Assembly: GCA_029215795.1 (NCBI GenBank)
Contig: JARDYH010000007.1
Location: forward strand, 68,378,763 to 68,442,762
Origin: Anniella stebbinsi
Lineage: Eukaryota; Chordata; Lepidosauria; Squamata; Anniellidae
Direction: 5' to 3'
Length of the DNA stretch: 64,000 nucleotides
Shown here: positions 44,761-56,889 of the stretch, piece by piece
Layout of the letters: the number at the start of each line of letters is the position of its first letter
Numbering within the stretch: position 1 is the stretch's first letter
Translations under genes and position numbers: made by a program
The notes under the pieces: generated by a model
The model's database searches: none
Told to the model about the DNA's origin: nothing
Seen by the model: the letters and a program-made list of their open reading frames with translations, nothing else

Positions 44761-44778
44761 GGGGGGGGGGGGGGGGGG
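44761..44778. repeat. G-run (18 G)
   Basis: Homopolymer of 18 G, the longest in the window. Its true length is doubtful because such runs are error-prone in assemblies. Confidence 0.95.
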
Positions 44779-44919
44779 ACAGACTGCAGAAAGGCTAGCT
44801 GCAAGTGGGACAAAGGTGTTGTACTCCGTACCTATGTGCCGCTTTTGCTTTAAAAATTGGATACAGACACACACACATCCTGTGTTAAACATGATTTAGG
44901 CTGACTAGTACATTCAGGG

Positions 44920-45062
44920 GTTGGCATTCAGTTTGGTGCCCTTCAGGTGTTTTGGACTACATCTCTCCATAATCCTTGGCAATTGGCCATGCTGGCTGGC
45001 TGGGGCTTATGTGAGGTATAGCCCAAAACATCCAGAGGGCAAGGAATTTCCTACCTCTGGCT
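44920..45062. mobile_element. MITE, 'CTCCAGATGTTTTGGACTAC' family
   Basis: GCCCTTCAGGTGTTTTGGAC on the left; ATAGCCCAAAACATCCAGAG on the right; centre CAATTGGCCATGCTGGCTGG. Confidence 0.8.
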
Positions 45063-45509
45063 TAATTAAATGGATATGTTTGTCTAGTTAGGCCCCAAAA
45101 TACACTACAGAAAAGAGTTGGGGCCCTACCCTTTTGTATTTGTTTATGCAAAACATTTGTCTTCCAAAAATACTTTATACTAAAGCTATTCTAAGTCCTC
45201 CAGTTTTCCATCTGATGTGCTAAGTAGAATAACTTGCTAGTCAAGGATTTCTGTTCTGCCATTTAAAAATGCCACTGCATGACGTATTAATTGGTTGGGG
45301 GGGGGATCCTAAACCTTTACCAAAAGTGAAGTGTGGTGGTATTGTTGGGTTGTTGACATGTCATGGTTCAAGTTAAATGTAGAAGGGAACATCTTAAGGG
45401 ATCATAAAATGGACTGAATGTGGCATGCATATATATATGTACAGTATAAAATATCTATATAATATTCATTAAGCAAAGAGACTAGACTTTATTTCCAGGG
45501 CCAATGGGC

Positions 45510-45764
45510 ATCTGTTCATGTGAGAACCTCACAGGTTCACACATCAAAACAGCCCATGGATTATTGAGAGGATGAGTGGGAGCCTGCGTGGGTGCTGGTT
45601 TGCATCATCCACCCATTCCCGCTGTGATAAACAACCCGAGTACACTTTGTCTCTGGGTTGTTTATCATTATATTCTGGAGGACAAACAGCTCAGAGTTTG
45701 AACCCATGGTTAAACCATGGTGGGTGTTACGGCGTGTGAATCAGGCCTTTAGTAAAGCAAGTAG
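45510..45764. mobile_element. Putative MITE (AACAACC / GGTTGTT arms)
   Basis: GATAAACAACCCGAG near 45627 faces CTGGGTTGTTTATC near 45653-45666, and ACCATGGTTAAACCATGGTG is a short palindrome near 45704. Ends near GTGAGAACCTCACAGGTTC and GTGTGAATCAGGCC. Related to the other GGCCYGGTTYGC-ended elements. Confidence 0.5.
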
Positions 45765-45903
45765 GACAACCTTCCACAACCTGGTGCCCTCCAGATGTTA
45801 TGGACTTCAAATCCCATTAGCCCCTGCAAGCATGGCCAATGGTCAGGTATCCTGGGAGCTGTACTCCAAAACATCTGGGAGGCACCAGGTTGAGGAAAGC
45901 TGA
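45765..45903. mobile_element. MITE, 'CTCCAGATGTTTTGGACTAC' family
   Basis: GACAACCTTCCACAACCTGG to CACCAGGTTGAGGAAAGCTG, with AAGTAG on both sides as a likely part of the target-site duplication. Confidence 0.8.
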
Positions 45904-46212
45904 AGTAGAGCAATTGCTATGAAAGTCATCGTGTTTTATTGCTTACGAATGTATAAGCGATTGAGTTGAGAAGAATATGGAATTTTTCAAAAGTCTTAAG
46001 GAGATCTTTCATCTTCTAAATATTTGAACTTGAGATCACAAATTGACCTTAAGTCTTAATTGACATTAAATCTTTTTATGGTGGTGTTTTGCTGTTTGTT
46101 AGATATCCCCCCACCCCCACTTAACTTCTAGAATCATTTCGTTTTCAGTTTTATAAGCCAACTTTATAAGCCAGGTCAAAAATTTCAAAAACTAGTTAGG
46201 AAAATGGAATCC

Positions 46213-46436
46213 AGTGTGGTATAGCAATTAGAGTGCCAGATCAGAAACAGGGAGACTGAGATTCAGATCCCCTCTCAGTTACGGAGCTCCCTAGGGGACC
46301 CTGGTCCAGTCACTCGTTCTCAGCCTAGTATACTTCACAGGGTTATTATGAGCATAAAATGGGGTGGGGCAACCCTGTGTGCTCCCTTGAAATCTTTGGA
46401 GGAAAGATTGGCTATAAATGCATTTTTTAATAACAT
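46213..46436 (+). mobile_element. tRNA-derived SINE
   Basis: A-box region GTGTGGTATAGCAATTAGAG, B-box region AGATTCAGATCCCC (near 46259), body GTCCAGTCACTCGTTCTCAG then CACAGGGTTATTATGAGC, and a tail GGCTATAAATGC near 46410-46421. Same family as 37000-37231. Confidence 0.75.
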
Positions 46437-46439
46437 GTG

Positions 46440-46780
46440 TATAGCAAGGGTGCACAACCTCAGGATGGGGGGCACATCTGGCCTTCCAGGGTCCCCAGAA
46501 GGCCACAGCCCTTCCCCTGGCTCCACCCTGTCCCCCACAATCACCTATTGTCTGGTGGTTTCCTGGCTTTTGTGCAGTTTTCCCCATTCTGGAAGGTTGA
46601 AATGTCTCTCTTAAGGCATAGTTCCTGACAGTAAGGCCTTTCAACTAAAATATGCTGGTATTGGAGGAGAGGGGAGATTGGGCCAGCCCCTTTTGCTTTC
46701 AGCCCCACCTACCTTTGGAATGTGGTCTCCAAAATGGAATTCAGCCCTCAGGCTGAAAGAGGTTCTGCATCCCTATGGTG
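46440..46780. mobile_element. Possible hAT-like element (GGGTGCACAACC ends)
   Basis: The left end CAAGGGTGCACAACCTCAGG and the inverse of AGAGGTTCTGCATCCCTA on the right are similar, giving a roughly 330-bp element with terminal inverted repeats. I could not find a convincing 8-bp duplication. Confidence 0.4.
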
Positions 46781-47958
46781 CATTATATTGAGAAAGTAGT
46801 AATTGCTTAGCATGCAAATTCCTGATCTATATGTTGAATGAGAGAGCACTCCCCTATATCATATATGTGACGCACGTGCTTGGGAAAAGCACTAATATAA
46901 ATACTAAAACATACCAAAAACCAAGCATTTTGGTTTGTTAATGAAATTGGCCCTAGATCAACTCGGTACAATGGTTCCCATAATCATTTTTGTGCTGAAT
47001 AAAACCAACAAGTATAAAACATATTGGCACTGCAGAGGTGAATGGGTTGCTAAGTTGGAAGGTGGGAGATTGACATGATCATCTAGCTCTGTGTGTGCTG
47101 ACGTTTAAAAAAGAATTTAATTGTTGCATAATTAGCAACAAGAAATCCTGTGTTTGGAAATGAGCTAGTTTTATAATGGAAGAATGTAGCCATCAAGGAA
47201 ATAACTGCTCCTATTGCTCAAATTGTAGAGCTTTAAATGAGGGTCCTAGTTTGACTTAATAAAATAACAGATACGTACGCTATCTGTGTTCTTTTATTAC
47301 TCTTTTATACGAGTAGTGACACAGCAGCAAGAAATTTATGTGAATGTTTGCATAAGGAGAATTGGGGGAGGGGGGAAGCAACTTTACTTGCATCAGTATT
47401 ATAGAATACGAGTTATATTTACTACAACCCATCTCGGCCCCCTTACCATCTTACCATAAATGACATATTTCAGATAAGCCTTCCAGAATCCTGCAAATGA
47501 AGGGTTCTATGACCCAGTTAAAGAGGTTTTCTTACTGTCTTAACATTCATATTGGAACATTTTATCAACTAAGATTCAGCAATGTTGTCTATCTGTTCCT
47601 GATGTAATAAACAGAGTGGTAAAACAGTAATTCCAAACATAAAAGCAATTCTGCTTTCACATTTATATCGTGATATAGATGGCAAGCTTTATGCTCTTCA
47701 GGAAAAAAAAAACTTTTATAAATCAGATAGCAGCTCTCAGATTACACAGTAATTCAGTCTGGCAATTGGTAAGTCACTTGTTTTCATATTTTTGCTGCCA
47801 TGCTGTGTGGAGTTACTTACATAAGCTGAGGCCTTCAGCTGTGGAAAGGGTAGATTGCTTTATGTGCACTCCTTGCAATTCATTTTCCATCCTTATCCTG
47901 CTAGGACATCCACGTTCCTCCTATCCCTCCCTGGTCTTGTTTCTTTGACTTTAACAGC
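46781..47958. other. Non-coding sequence
   Basis: No recognised feature. Confidence 0.3.
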
Positions 47959-48029
47959 AGCCCAAAACGACAATAAGAAAGCCGTGGAAGAAGCATTGCC
48001 TCTTAAAATTTCTATCTACCAAGCTGCTG
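47959..48029 (+). CDS. Weak candidate small exon
   Basis: A good pyrimidine tract (CTTGTTTCTTTGACTTTAACAG) ends just before an open 71-bp segment reading AQNDNKKAVEEALPLKISIYQ, and GTAAAG follows as a moderate donor. The peptide is not recognised. Short open segments with such borders occur by chance in introns. Confidence 0.15.
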
Positions 48030-48464
48030 GTAAAGGCACAGAAATGGGGCCAGTACTAACTCTGCACCCCTATGTATTGCTCAACTCTTCCTGTTAGTAA
48101 TGGGAAAGTGGCACTTAAATATCTAACAAGCAAACATTAACATCTGTACATTTGTTTATTAATTGCTGTTCTTCAGACCAACTTAGAAAAACAAAAATAA
48201 CACAACATTATGAAACTGGCGATTAAATCAGAGCAATAATATCAGAAATACTCATAGCATAGTTAACTGTGCTTGCTGGTTGAGAGCTGAAGAATGCTTA
48301 AGGAGAAACACTAATACATATACCTGGTAAGGGTGGAGCAGGTCCTCCCACACTTTTTCTAAGCTCTCTGCAATTATCCTTAACCACATTATGTCTCTGC
48401 CTCCTAGACCTTGAAGGAGGGAGGCACTGAGGGTGCTAGAAAAGGTGTGAACTTCCTGTTTTAC

Positions 48465-48730
48465 ACAATCTATTCTATTCTGTTTATTTATCCCATCTTT
48501 CCACCAAAAATGGCATTCAAGCAGATTAAAAACAAAATCTTAATTAAAACATACATAAAACAGATCCATAAAACACAATTAAAAAATCAACAATGAAAGA
48601 AATGGACAGCACTCAACCAGTTAAAAACCCTCTTCAGTCTAGCTTTCAGTCTTTGTACAATAACTAGGCCTTAAACCAGATTGAAATCACTCTAGATAAT
48701 CTGCCTCATCCATCTGTGTGTAGTCAAATT
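48465..48730 (-). mobile_element. L2-like LINE 3' region, antisense
   Basis: TTTATCCCATCTTTCCACCA followed by runs of ATTAAAA/ACATAAAA sequence is the inverse of an L2/CR1-like 3' region; the body continues to about 48730 with no clear protein remnants. Confidence 0.5.
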
Positions 48731-49084
48731 ACAATGTGAGACTGTATACTCCAGAGTCTCTTTAAGAGTTCTGGCTTAACTAATCTATTTTGATTCATTC
48801 TGAGTATGCATCCTGCTTAAGATCAACCATGGGATCCACACCAGAAATGGTAAAGAAATTAAACCTCTCAGCCATATGTCAGCAATCCCTAGCCTAGTTG
48901 GAAAATATCAGGAGTTCCTGCTATGCTTAGTTGTAGTTAAACTCCTAGCATCCCATGTTTGTGACAAGTAAATGTTGGGAAAGACAGTTGTGCTTGAGTA
49001 TGCTTCAGTGGGGTGCTTTCACACCCACCCGCCCACGCACACATGAAGTGTTTTGGCAGGAGATTCAGGACAGACAAGAAAAAA

Positions 49085-49360
49085 CTTTACACAACAATAT
49101 GTGGTCATGTTCAGTAAGTTAGATGGCTTTAAAAGGGATTTGACAAATTCATAAAAGATAGGTTTATAAATGGCTCTTAAAGATGAAGTCTATATGAAGC
49201 CTCCATGTTCAGAAGCAGTATTTCATTGAATACTAGTTGCAGGGGGGACCTATTGCCTTCATGTCTTGCTTGAAGGATCCCCAGAGGCATCAGTTGGAAA
49301 GAGGATGCTGGAGTAGATGGACCTTTTTGTCTTGACGCAACATGGCTCTTCTTGTGTATT
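49085..49360 (+). mobile_element. CR1-like LINE 3' end
   Basis: GATGGCTTTAAAAGGGATTTGACA leads in order to the region with CTGGAGTAGATGGACCTTTT and CAACATGGCTCTTCTTGTG. It is the same 3' end as at 33642-33800 and 36385-36565. Confidence 0.75.
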
Positions 49361-49639
49361 CTTCCTATTTGACCAAATCTATTGCCACCTTCCCCTATAG
49401 TTATTGGTCTTCCATGGAATGAAAGCAGCTGCTTCAGTGTCAGAGTGGGACGTTTTCAGAGGGGGATAACTTTGTGATGTATAAGAACGCCCATTATGTG
49501 CTCATGAATAAGACCGAGATCAGCATTACTACTGGTTAAACATTTGTACAGAAGCCCCATTACCCAGCGTTGGAATGGTGGGTGTGTTTTGTTCAGAAAG
49601 AAGAGGAAGCAAAGAGTGAGCAGCAGATCAGATGCTGTA

Positions 49640-49820
49640 TTTATTTTTTATTTATTTTATTTCTAACCCGCCTCTCCATCTAGATCAAGGCGGGAAACAA
49701 CAATAAATATAGATTAAAAAATCATAAAATAGATAAACCATTAAAACAGATAAAAACAAATACATTATTAAAAACATCTTAAAATTCAACTGGGTAGGCC
49801 TGCCGCAAGAGAGCAGTAGG
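49640..49820 (-). mobile_element. LINE 3' end, antisense (CCCGCCTCTCC type)
   Basis: TTTATTTCTAACCCGCCTCTCC then GATCAAGGCGGGAAACAACA, followed by an A-rich stretch, is the inverse of a LINE 3' end related to, but distinct from, the 20512 type. Confidence 0.6.
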
Positions 49821-49887
49821 GAAGAAAAAGGCCAGGCTACAAAAAAGAGATCCATGTGGCTATGGGTTATGGGAAAGTACACATCCA

Positions 49888-50025
49888 GGGGTCAACAACT
49901 TTGTGCTCTCCAGATGCTTTGGACCACAACTCCTACCAGCCCCAGCCAGCATAGCCAACGATCAGGGATTTGGGTTGTTGTGGTCCGAAGCATCTGGAGG
50001 GCACCAAGCTGCCTACTCCTAGCTT
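49888..50025. mobile_element. MITE, 'CTCCAGATGTTTTGGACTAC' family
   Basis: CAGGGGTCAACAACTTTGTG and GACCACAACTCCTACC face GTTGTTGTGGTCCGAAGC and GCACCAAGCTGCCTACTCCT. Its ends differ from the CAGCCTTCC subfamily. Confidence 0.8.
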
Positions 50026-50579
50026 ATATTGTCGTCTTTGAGTTCCTCTCGTGGTTTGAATGAGGGAGCATCTGCAGCAAATCCAAAGAACTACCTTAGG
50101 CACACCAAGAGGCTCTGATACATGTCCAGTGGAATTTTGTCTTCTCCCATTCCACCTTTCAACAGCTGATCATGCCACACCACAAACCATTTTTGGAATT
50201 TGCCTCAGACAGCTTACTGTGTCATATGGGAGACTGGGGGTTTTGAGAAATAAAATTCAAAGACACACACTTAGTGGATGAAACTAGTTGCATAATTCTT
50301 CTGGATACTGGCTGCAACTCACAGAGAGTCTTGCAAGAAAGGGGTGACAGGCCATAGAAGAAGAGGATGGTGTCTCATTCTAGGAGTGTTTAGGTGAATA
50401 GGTGCAGCAGCCTTGCTGGTATTCTTCTGGGAACTGAATTTGGGGGAGGAGCAGCAGTGAAGCCGGGAAGAACAAAGTTATAGAGCCAGACTGGAGCCAG
50501 AAGGAGGAGTCACCTGACTAGACTAGAACTGGTGAGGACTGTCTTGTGTAAGACTTGTGATGTGGATAAAGTAGTCCTT
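50026..50579. other. Non-coding sequence
   Basis: No recognised feature. Confidence 0.3.
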
Positions 50580-51012
50580 CATAGAATAGTAGAGTTGGAA
50601 GGGGCCTATAAGGCCATCGATTCCAAATCCCTGCTCAACGCAGGAATCCACCTTAAGGCCTACTTCACAGATGGCTGGCAAGCTCCATCTTGAATGCCTC
50701 TAGTGTGGGAGAACCCACTACCTCCCTAGGTCATTGGCTCCATTGTCGTACTCTAACAAGAAGTTTATCAAGATGTCTGGCCGGAATCTGGCTTCCTGTA
50801 ACTTGAGCCCATTTTTCCACATCCTGTACTCTGGGATGGTCGGAAAGAGATCCTGGCCCCTCCTCTGTGTGACGACCTTTCAAGTATTTGAAGAGTGCTA
50901 TCATATTTGTAACTCTGCATTTGGTTTCTTTTTCCTGGGTGTAGAACTTGGCATTCATCTCTATTAAATTTCATTCTGTTGTTTTCAGCCCAGCACTCCA
51001 GCCTATCAAGAT
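50580..51012 (-). mobile_element. CR1 LINE, 3' end, antisense, internally deleted
   Basis: The plus strand starts CATAGAAT (50580), the inverse of the ATTCTATG octamer at CR1 3' ends, then AGAGTTGGAAGGGGCCTATA, GCCGGAATCTGGCTTCC and GAGTGCTATCATATTTG. It jumps from there to TGCATTTGGTTTC and AATTTCATTCTGTTG, so a block of the CR1 coding end is deleted. This is the classical CR1 shared with birds and other reptiles. Confidence 0.85.
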
Positions 51013-51734
51013 CACTTTGAACTTTGAGTTTACATGGTAAGCTCCTATTAATGCTACTGGAGGGTTAACACCTGCAGGGAACATTTCATTCCTGATGCAC
51101 ACACTGCTGTTGATCTGATTTGCTGTGATTTAGGAGACATAAACATAAACCAGCTTTTCCCCATTTGGAGTCAGTGGGCTAAGCCTACTCAAGTGTACCA
51201 GGCTGAACAACGTGTGGATTGCAGACTCAGACATAAAATTATTTTTCCCTTCTGTCTTCCAAAGGGGGTTCATGGTTGTATGCTAATTACAGTGCTGCCT
51301 GTTGGCAATCACAGGTGACATTTACCTAAGCAACAAGCTGTTAACTTTCAAGAGATGGCACTCTTGGGCTCTACTTACTATCAACATGGAAAGCCAAGCC
51401 TGAAACATGTCCTTATGTGTCTGTGTTTCCAACGCATTGTCTTACAGGAAACACCTCTGTTTAAAGTACAGTGTGCTCTAATTGCAGCCTCTACTTATGT
51501 TGATAGAAAAATCACCAAGGCTTAACTTTCTCTACTATTTGAAATAGCAAGGATAAAACATGCATAGTGCATGCTTTCTAGGATGTACAGAAATGTCAAT
51601 GTTGATGTTAAAAGTTTCCGACATTATTTTATTTGCATAGTTATATATCATTTAATAACCAAGGTTCTTGGGGTATACTAGCAACTAAAATACATAAGTA
51701 TATGTTGCATATGCTGCTTGCTGATCAGTGGTCA
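51013..51734. other. Repeat-poor stretch; candidate conserved non-coding DNA
   Basis: About 51030-51560 contains no repeat I recognise. Only alignment to other amniotes can test conservation. Confidence 0.3.
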
Positions 51735-52168
51735 TCTTTGCTGACGGTTGTGGAAGAGCCATTGATCAGTGGTAGACCACACATTTTGCATGCTGAAAAT
51801 CTCAGGTTCAATTCCTGGTATTTCCAATTAAAAGTATCAGGTAGTATTTCGGAGATGAGGAACATGTTGCCTGGCAGGTAGTGTTGGATTCCCATCTCCC
51901 TTCAGTCCTATCCAGCGTGGCCAATGTTGAGAGATTATGAGAGTTGTAATTCAACAACCTGTGGAGTGTTGCAGATTCCCCCATCCTTGTAGAGAGTGAT
52001 GAGAAGGGCCTCTAGATATTTTGGACTACATCTGGTCATTGGCCATGTTGGCTGGGTCTGATGGGAGTTGTGGTCCAAAACATCTGGAGGGCACAGAGTT
52101 ACCTATCCCTGCTACTGGGCTAGATGGACAAATAGTCTGATCTGGTATAAGCCAACTCTTCCTCTAGC
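51735..52168 (+). mobile_element. tRNA-Ala-like SINE split by two MITEs
   Basis: The head GATCAGTGGTAGACCACACA then TTTTGCATGC resembles a tRNA-Ala (TGC anticodon region), and GGTTCAATTCC (51805-51815) is a B box. The body AATTAAAAGTATCAGGTAG continues to about 51880. The 3' end (CTACTGGGCTAGATGGACAA then GTATAAGCCAACTC) reappears at 52112-52168. Two MITE copies (51880-51985 and 52000-52111) lie between. Confidence 0.7.
51880..52111. mobile_element. Two MITE copies inside the SINE
   Basis: A truncated copy (about 51880-51985; GCGTGGCCAATGTTGAGAG, then GAGAGTTGTAATTCAACAAC) and a fuller copy (about 52000-52111; TATTTTGGACTACATCTGG facing AGTTGTGGTCCAAAACATC). Both belong to the CTCCAGATG family. 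Confidence 0.65.
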
Positions 52169-53100
52169 GTGTTATGAGGAGCTACTTTCTGTTACAATAT
52201 AAAACAGCTGACCCTGAATCTAATCCCTGTCAGAGGTTTAGGGCTTCTCCAGGCTTTCTATGTCATTGGTGTTACTTCATTTATAACTGGCAAGGCTCAA
52301 GTGAGGAGTTCAGGGCCACCTTCCATATGTGTTGGAAAGATGGGGGTATAAATGCTAAAAATAAATGAATAGGACATCCACTGAAGCAGCGTACAATAGA
52401 GCTGCATCATGTACCTTCTGACCATTCTCTGGGCCATGTGTTATCTGTTGCTGGTTACTGATGAAAGCATCATAAGAATGAGGGTTTGGAACATCTGGTG
52501 GCTCTTGTTTGTGTTTGTCAGGCCCTCTAGTGACTTTTCAAGTGTTGGGCGTTCTGTAGCAACAGCTAAAATGTCCGTAATGGCAGATTTCAAAGAGCCG
52601 TGATTACAATGCGTGGCTGTTTGTTTCTATTCCTTTCTGTGACATTTGTAGCACACTTTAAAAAAAAAAAGCGGCACTGTAGATGGAGGCTTCAGAATCA
52701 CTTCCATTGCAGATTGTGCCACTAGGAGGTTTTTCCTTGCTTCATGTTGCCTTTTCCTGGTTTCACAAGTGTGTGGCGCGCGTGTGTGAGTTCTAAAAAT
52801 AGACTTAACATTGAATGTTATCGCATAATAAATCGAGTTGGAACTACTGTTGGCAGTAAGCATCCCCCTGCTTTGAGCAGAATGAGGAGCTGCAAAAGAA
52901 ACTGTAGCTCGGCTCCTAATATTATTACAGTCAATTCAGTGTGCATTTGCACAGCTGTTACCGAAACATTTAAACATTCCTGTTGCCAAAAATATGTTCT
53001 CCTCTGTGCTGATAAATACAAGAGGAGAAATAACATTTGATGCAGAAAGAGAAGTGAGGGCATAGAAACATTTTTTTTCTTAGAATCTGGGCTGCTCTAT
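52169..53100. other. Repeat-poor stretch; candidate conserved non-coding DNA
   Basis: About 52430-53080 contains no recognised transposon. It has a fair number of open frames but no splice-bordered exon I can support. Confidence 0.3.
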
Positions 53101-55149
53101 AAGCATATTTTTGTCTCTTTTTTTTTAAGCCATCATCTTAACTTCTTCCAAATTTAGCAAACCATCATTTGGAAAATAAGAGCCCCATTCTTGGCTCTGG
53201 GTTTTTCCCCCTTCAAAATTTTGGCTGCTCTCCTGAAACCACTTACTCACAAGTAGTCTTGGGATTGTGTTGCTTCATTTTGGCTTCTGAATTTTTAAAT
53301 ATATTTTAAAAAACGGTTAACCTGAACATAGAGAAATATGGATGGATGTGACTCCCCCTGCAATTTTATTTCTTTTAACAGAAACAGTATTTTGATTATT
53401 TCATTCTCCCCTCCCCGCGTGCCATGGATGCTTGTAGAATTTTGTGGAAGTGTTTCACAGCTTTCCCAGATGCTGATATTCAAGAATATTTACACAGCAT
53501 GAGCAAGCACAGTTGTACTTTTGGTCCATATGAGTAATGCAACAAATCTTCCAGGGGTGATACCAGAAATATTTGCTTGTGGCAGCAAGACAGCATCAGA
53601 TGTATGAAGCCCCAGTGTGGGGAAGGGGAGGTGTGTGGATGAACTGCAGACAGATTAGTCACAGTGTCTATAAACCATTGTTCGGGGCATGGAGGAAGGG
53701 GAAGCAAAATGAAAATAATTAACTATATAAATAATACAAATCCTTTCTTCGGTTCTTCAGTCTGGTAACAGAACACAGTTTGTCACAATTAAAATAAGAT
53801 TTAAGCCTTACAAAAGCTGCTTCTTGGGATGCAACAGAATGGAGGGAGAAGAATATACCTCTTGTGTAGTTGAAGTTTTGTTGATAAGGAACACTCCTTC
53901 TGCATGCACACTGCATTTATTCCTCCATTTATTTAACTTCTACGCTTTTGTGTAAATGACCATGTTTATTTGATTTTTGTTGTTTTATGATTGCTGCCAT
54001 ATGTAAAGGCCACGATGGCATCACATCACTCTTTGGAAACTCCGCTGTTTTCTCCAGAGGGGACCATTATGTATGTCCAGGCAAGGAAAATGAAGAAGGG
54101 CTGGCCTTGTTTTGCTGTGCCACTTGGGGAAGACTGAGCCCAGAAAAACAGCAGCTAGGTTCTGAGCTTTGAAAGTTTGGATGAATCATGGTCTCTGAGG
54201 ACCATCCCCCTGCTCTTCAGAAGAAGTCTGGAAGCTGAAGCTCTCTGACACTAGTTTTGTTTGAGCATAATGCTAAACCATAGTTTAATGTTATGTGCAC
54301 AAGCCTTGGGCTCTTGTGCTTCACTACGCCTCCAGGGCAGCCATGAGGAAGAGACTGGAAGCTTTTGCTTCCATTTCCAACTCACCACAGTTACTTGTTA
54401 CATCCCAAACTGGACAAACCATGCTTAGCGTTGTTGCTTTTTGTTCTGAATTGTTCAGATTAGGTTTGTTTGTTTGTTTGTTTTCATTTTCCATTATAAT
54501 ACAAACAGTAAACCCTCCCCTCCACTTTAAGTGTCCCCCTTCCTTTTTCATACCATCCTACATTCAGAGAATAAAGGTTATGCTTATATAAGTGAAATCG
54601 TTAAGCAAATATTGGATAAATAGTTACAGGGGGGATTAAATGAAATAAAATAAATAAAAGGGTTGTGTCATGCACATCTCTTTTCTGGCCTGCACTGGTT
54701 TTGCAGTGGATCATACTTGGCATATAATTGAAGAAAATTTTCCCGTATTAATTGGAATGTATTTTCTTTCAGTAATTTGACCTAACATATCTTTTCATTG
54801 ATGACTAAGGTCAATAGATCTTGAATTCAGTTGTGTATATTTTAGGCTTTATTTGCTTTCCAGTGTAGAAGACTACCGCACTTAGCTCTTAGCGTGGTCT
54901 TACCAAACATGCAGCATGCCCCTCTGCCAAGACCCATTTGCCCAGAATGTATCAACTAAGGCATGGGCAACTTTTACATTGAGTAATATTTCCAGGACCA
55001 TGGTGAACCTGGCTAGGACCTCAAGTCAGAGAATCATCACTATTGGGAAACTTCATAACATATGAATTAGATTAGCCAGAAAATACCAATGAAGTTAGCT
55101 TGTTTCCCTAAAATATAGTTAACGCTAACCACAGTTATTCTAGGGTTAG
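53101..55149. other. Non-coding sequence
   Basis: A (GTTT)n run at about 54464-54482 and T- and A-rich patches. No gene signal. Confidence 0.35.
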
Positions 55150-55360
55150 ACATAATGAGGCCGTTCGCATGTAAAGCTAAGCCACAGTGGGTTAATTTGC
55201 CTATGGGACTTAGTGGAACACGCTAGCCGCCATACTGAATATGCAAGTGGCGGCAAGCTTGTAGCTTGCTGTGTCATATGAATTAGGCTTTTTTGAGGGG
55301 GTAGACAACCCTCAGATGACCTGGTAGGCTGTTATGTTGTCTGAACCTGGTCAATGAGTA
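55150..55360. mobile_element. Putative MITE (GGCCGTTCGCATG end)
   Basis: The left end GAGGCCGTTCGCATGTAAAG and the right end TTGTCTGAACCTGGTC match the ends of the elements at 41612 and 25665. GGCGGCAAGCTTGTAGCTTGC near 55250 holds a small hairpin. Confidence 0.5.
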
Positions 55361-56610
55361 ACTGCAGTTACCTGAAAATGGAAATAAACACATCTGCGTA
55401 GCATGGATGTGGATGCTTTTCCCCTGTCCCATTTTTTCAATTGTTCCAGGCTTTTCTGCCCCCGCTTGTAGAGAGATAACACTACCCTTTAAAAAGTAGT
55501 TAAGGAAATTGGACTTCACTAGATGAAGGAAAACTTTTCTTTTACTTTTTTGCATGCCTTATGTAACATATGCACAACATGGCAGGGCTAAAATATCTGC
55601 AATTTTATTCCTGTTTTCAACTCACGTTGTTAGCGGGTTAGTCTCCTTGAAACTCCATCCTCTCAGGCAGGAAGAGGAAGGGGGAAGGAGATTTCCTGGG
55701 CAATAAGAGAATTTCCAAGTTAATGCAATGCCAGGTAACAGGAAAACAACAGCAACAACAAAAACCCTCCAATTGTAGCCATTTTGTCTGGCCATGAATA
55801 TGTGTGTGTAGCAAAGACTTGTCAAAGTTTATGTTGGGAGACACCCACCAAGCCTTTAACTTCCACAGTGAATATGCAGATATCGAGAGCACTTAAAATG
55901 TTGGGAATACTTTGGTGTTTTAAAGAAATTGCCTAGTAATGCTTACATTTTACCAGGAAAAAGGTTGATTTCCAGTGAAAAAGACTCATAAACTAGTTGG
56001 TGGGCGTTAGGGGTAGAGGAGAGAACAGCTTATTTGCAAAAATAGACAAAGTATAGAATTATGACAAATTAGGGAAAAATAGAACTTGTGCATAAGGCAG
56101 CTGACTTCAGTAGAGTTTAAGCCAACAGGATGTGCAGGATTTCAGCCAACACATTTTATTCAGCCAACTTAAAATGTGTGTTTTGGTTTAAAGTATGATG
56201 TTTAGTTCAAACATCTTTTTCTGGCTAACATGGAATGGCAGCAGCGAATCTTCAAATAGGAAGGAAAGATGTGATGGAGTGGGAAGCAGTGTGGACTGGT
56301 TTGTGAATTTGTGTTTATGAGCCTCAGATGTAGAGAATATTAATTCAAGGGATGGGTTAGAGAATGAAGTAATTAGTAGTAATGCTTTATGCTAGCAGTA
56401 TCATTGTGCGACGTTTATATGTGTATGCTGTTCACGCTCTGTTAAAACTGGAAAGCACTTGCACTCTGCTGAGAGAGCTGGGAAATATGCAGACAGTTGG
56501 TTTGTACGATGCTGTTGATTTTAAGTATTTGGAGGTTAGTCCTCTGTGAAAAATGCGCTGACATGAAACAGGAAGTACAGTAGCATGAGTCAGTTATTTC
56601 TTGTGCGTGT

Positions 56611-56612
<2 letters not shown>
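55361..56612. other. Non-coding sequence
   Basis: No recognised feature. About 56300-56600 is repeat-poor. Confidence 0.3.

Positions 56613-56644
<32 letters not shown>
56613..56644. repeat. (CT)n microsatellite
   Basis: Sixteen CT units without interruption. Confidence 0.95.
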
Positions 56645-56647
<3 letters not shown>

Positions 56648-56889
56648 ACCCATCCCATTTCTGAAAGAATAAAGCCATAATCTGGAATCTCCAGTTAATT
56701 GTCACAGTGGTAATCTTCCTCCTACTAGCAAGTACATCTTGACTGCTGGTTACATGACAGTGTTGCCCGTGGAACTACCATCTCACAATAATATTTGCCC
56801 TTGAACAAGACTTATCCTTCTAGTTACCAGGTCATTATCACAGAATAATAGGCACATTTAACCCTTATTTCAGTGATATATAACTTTAT

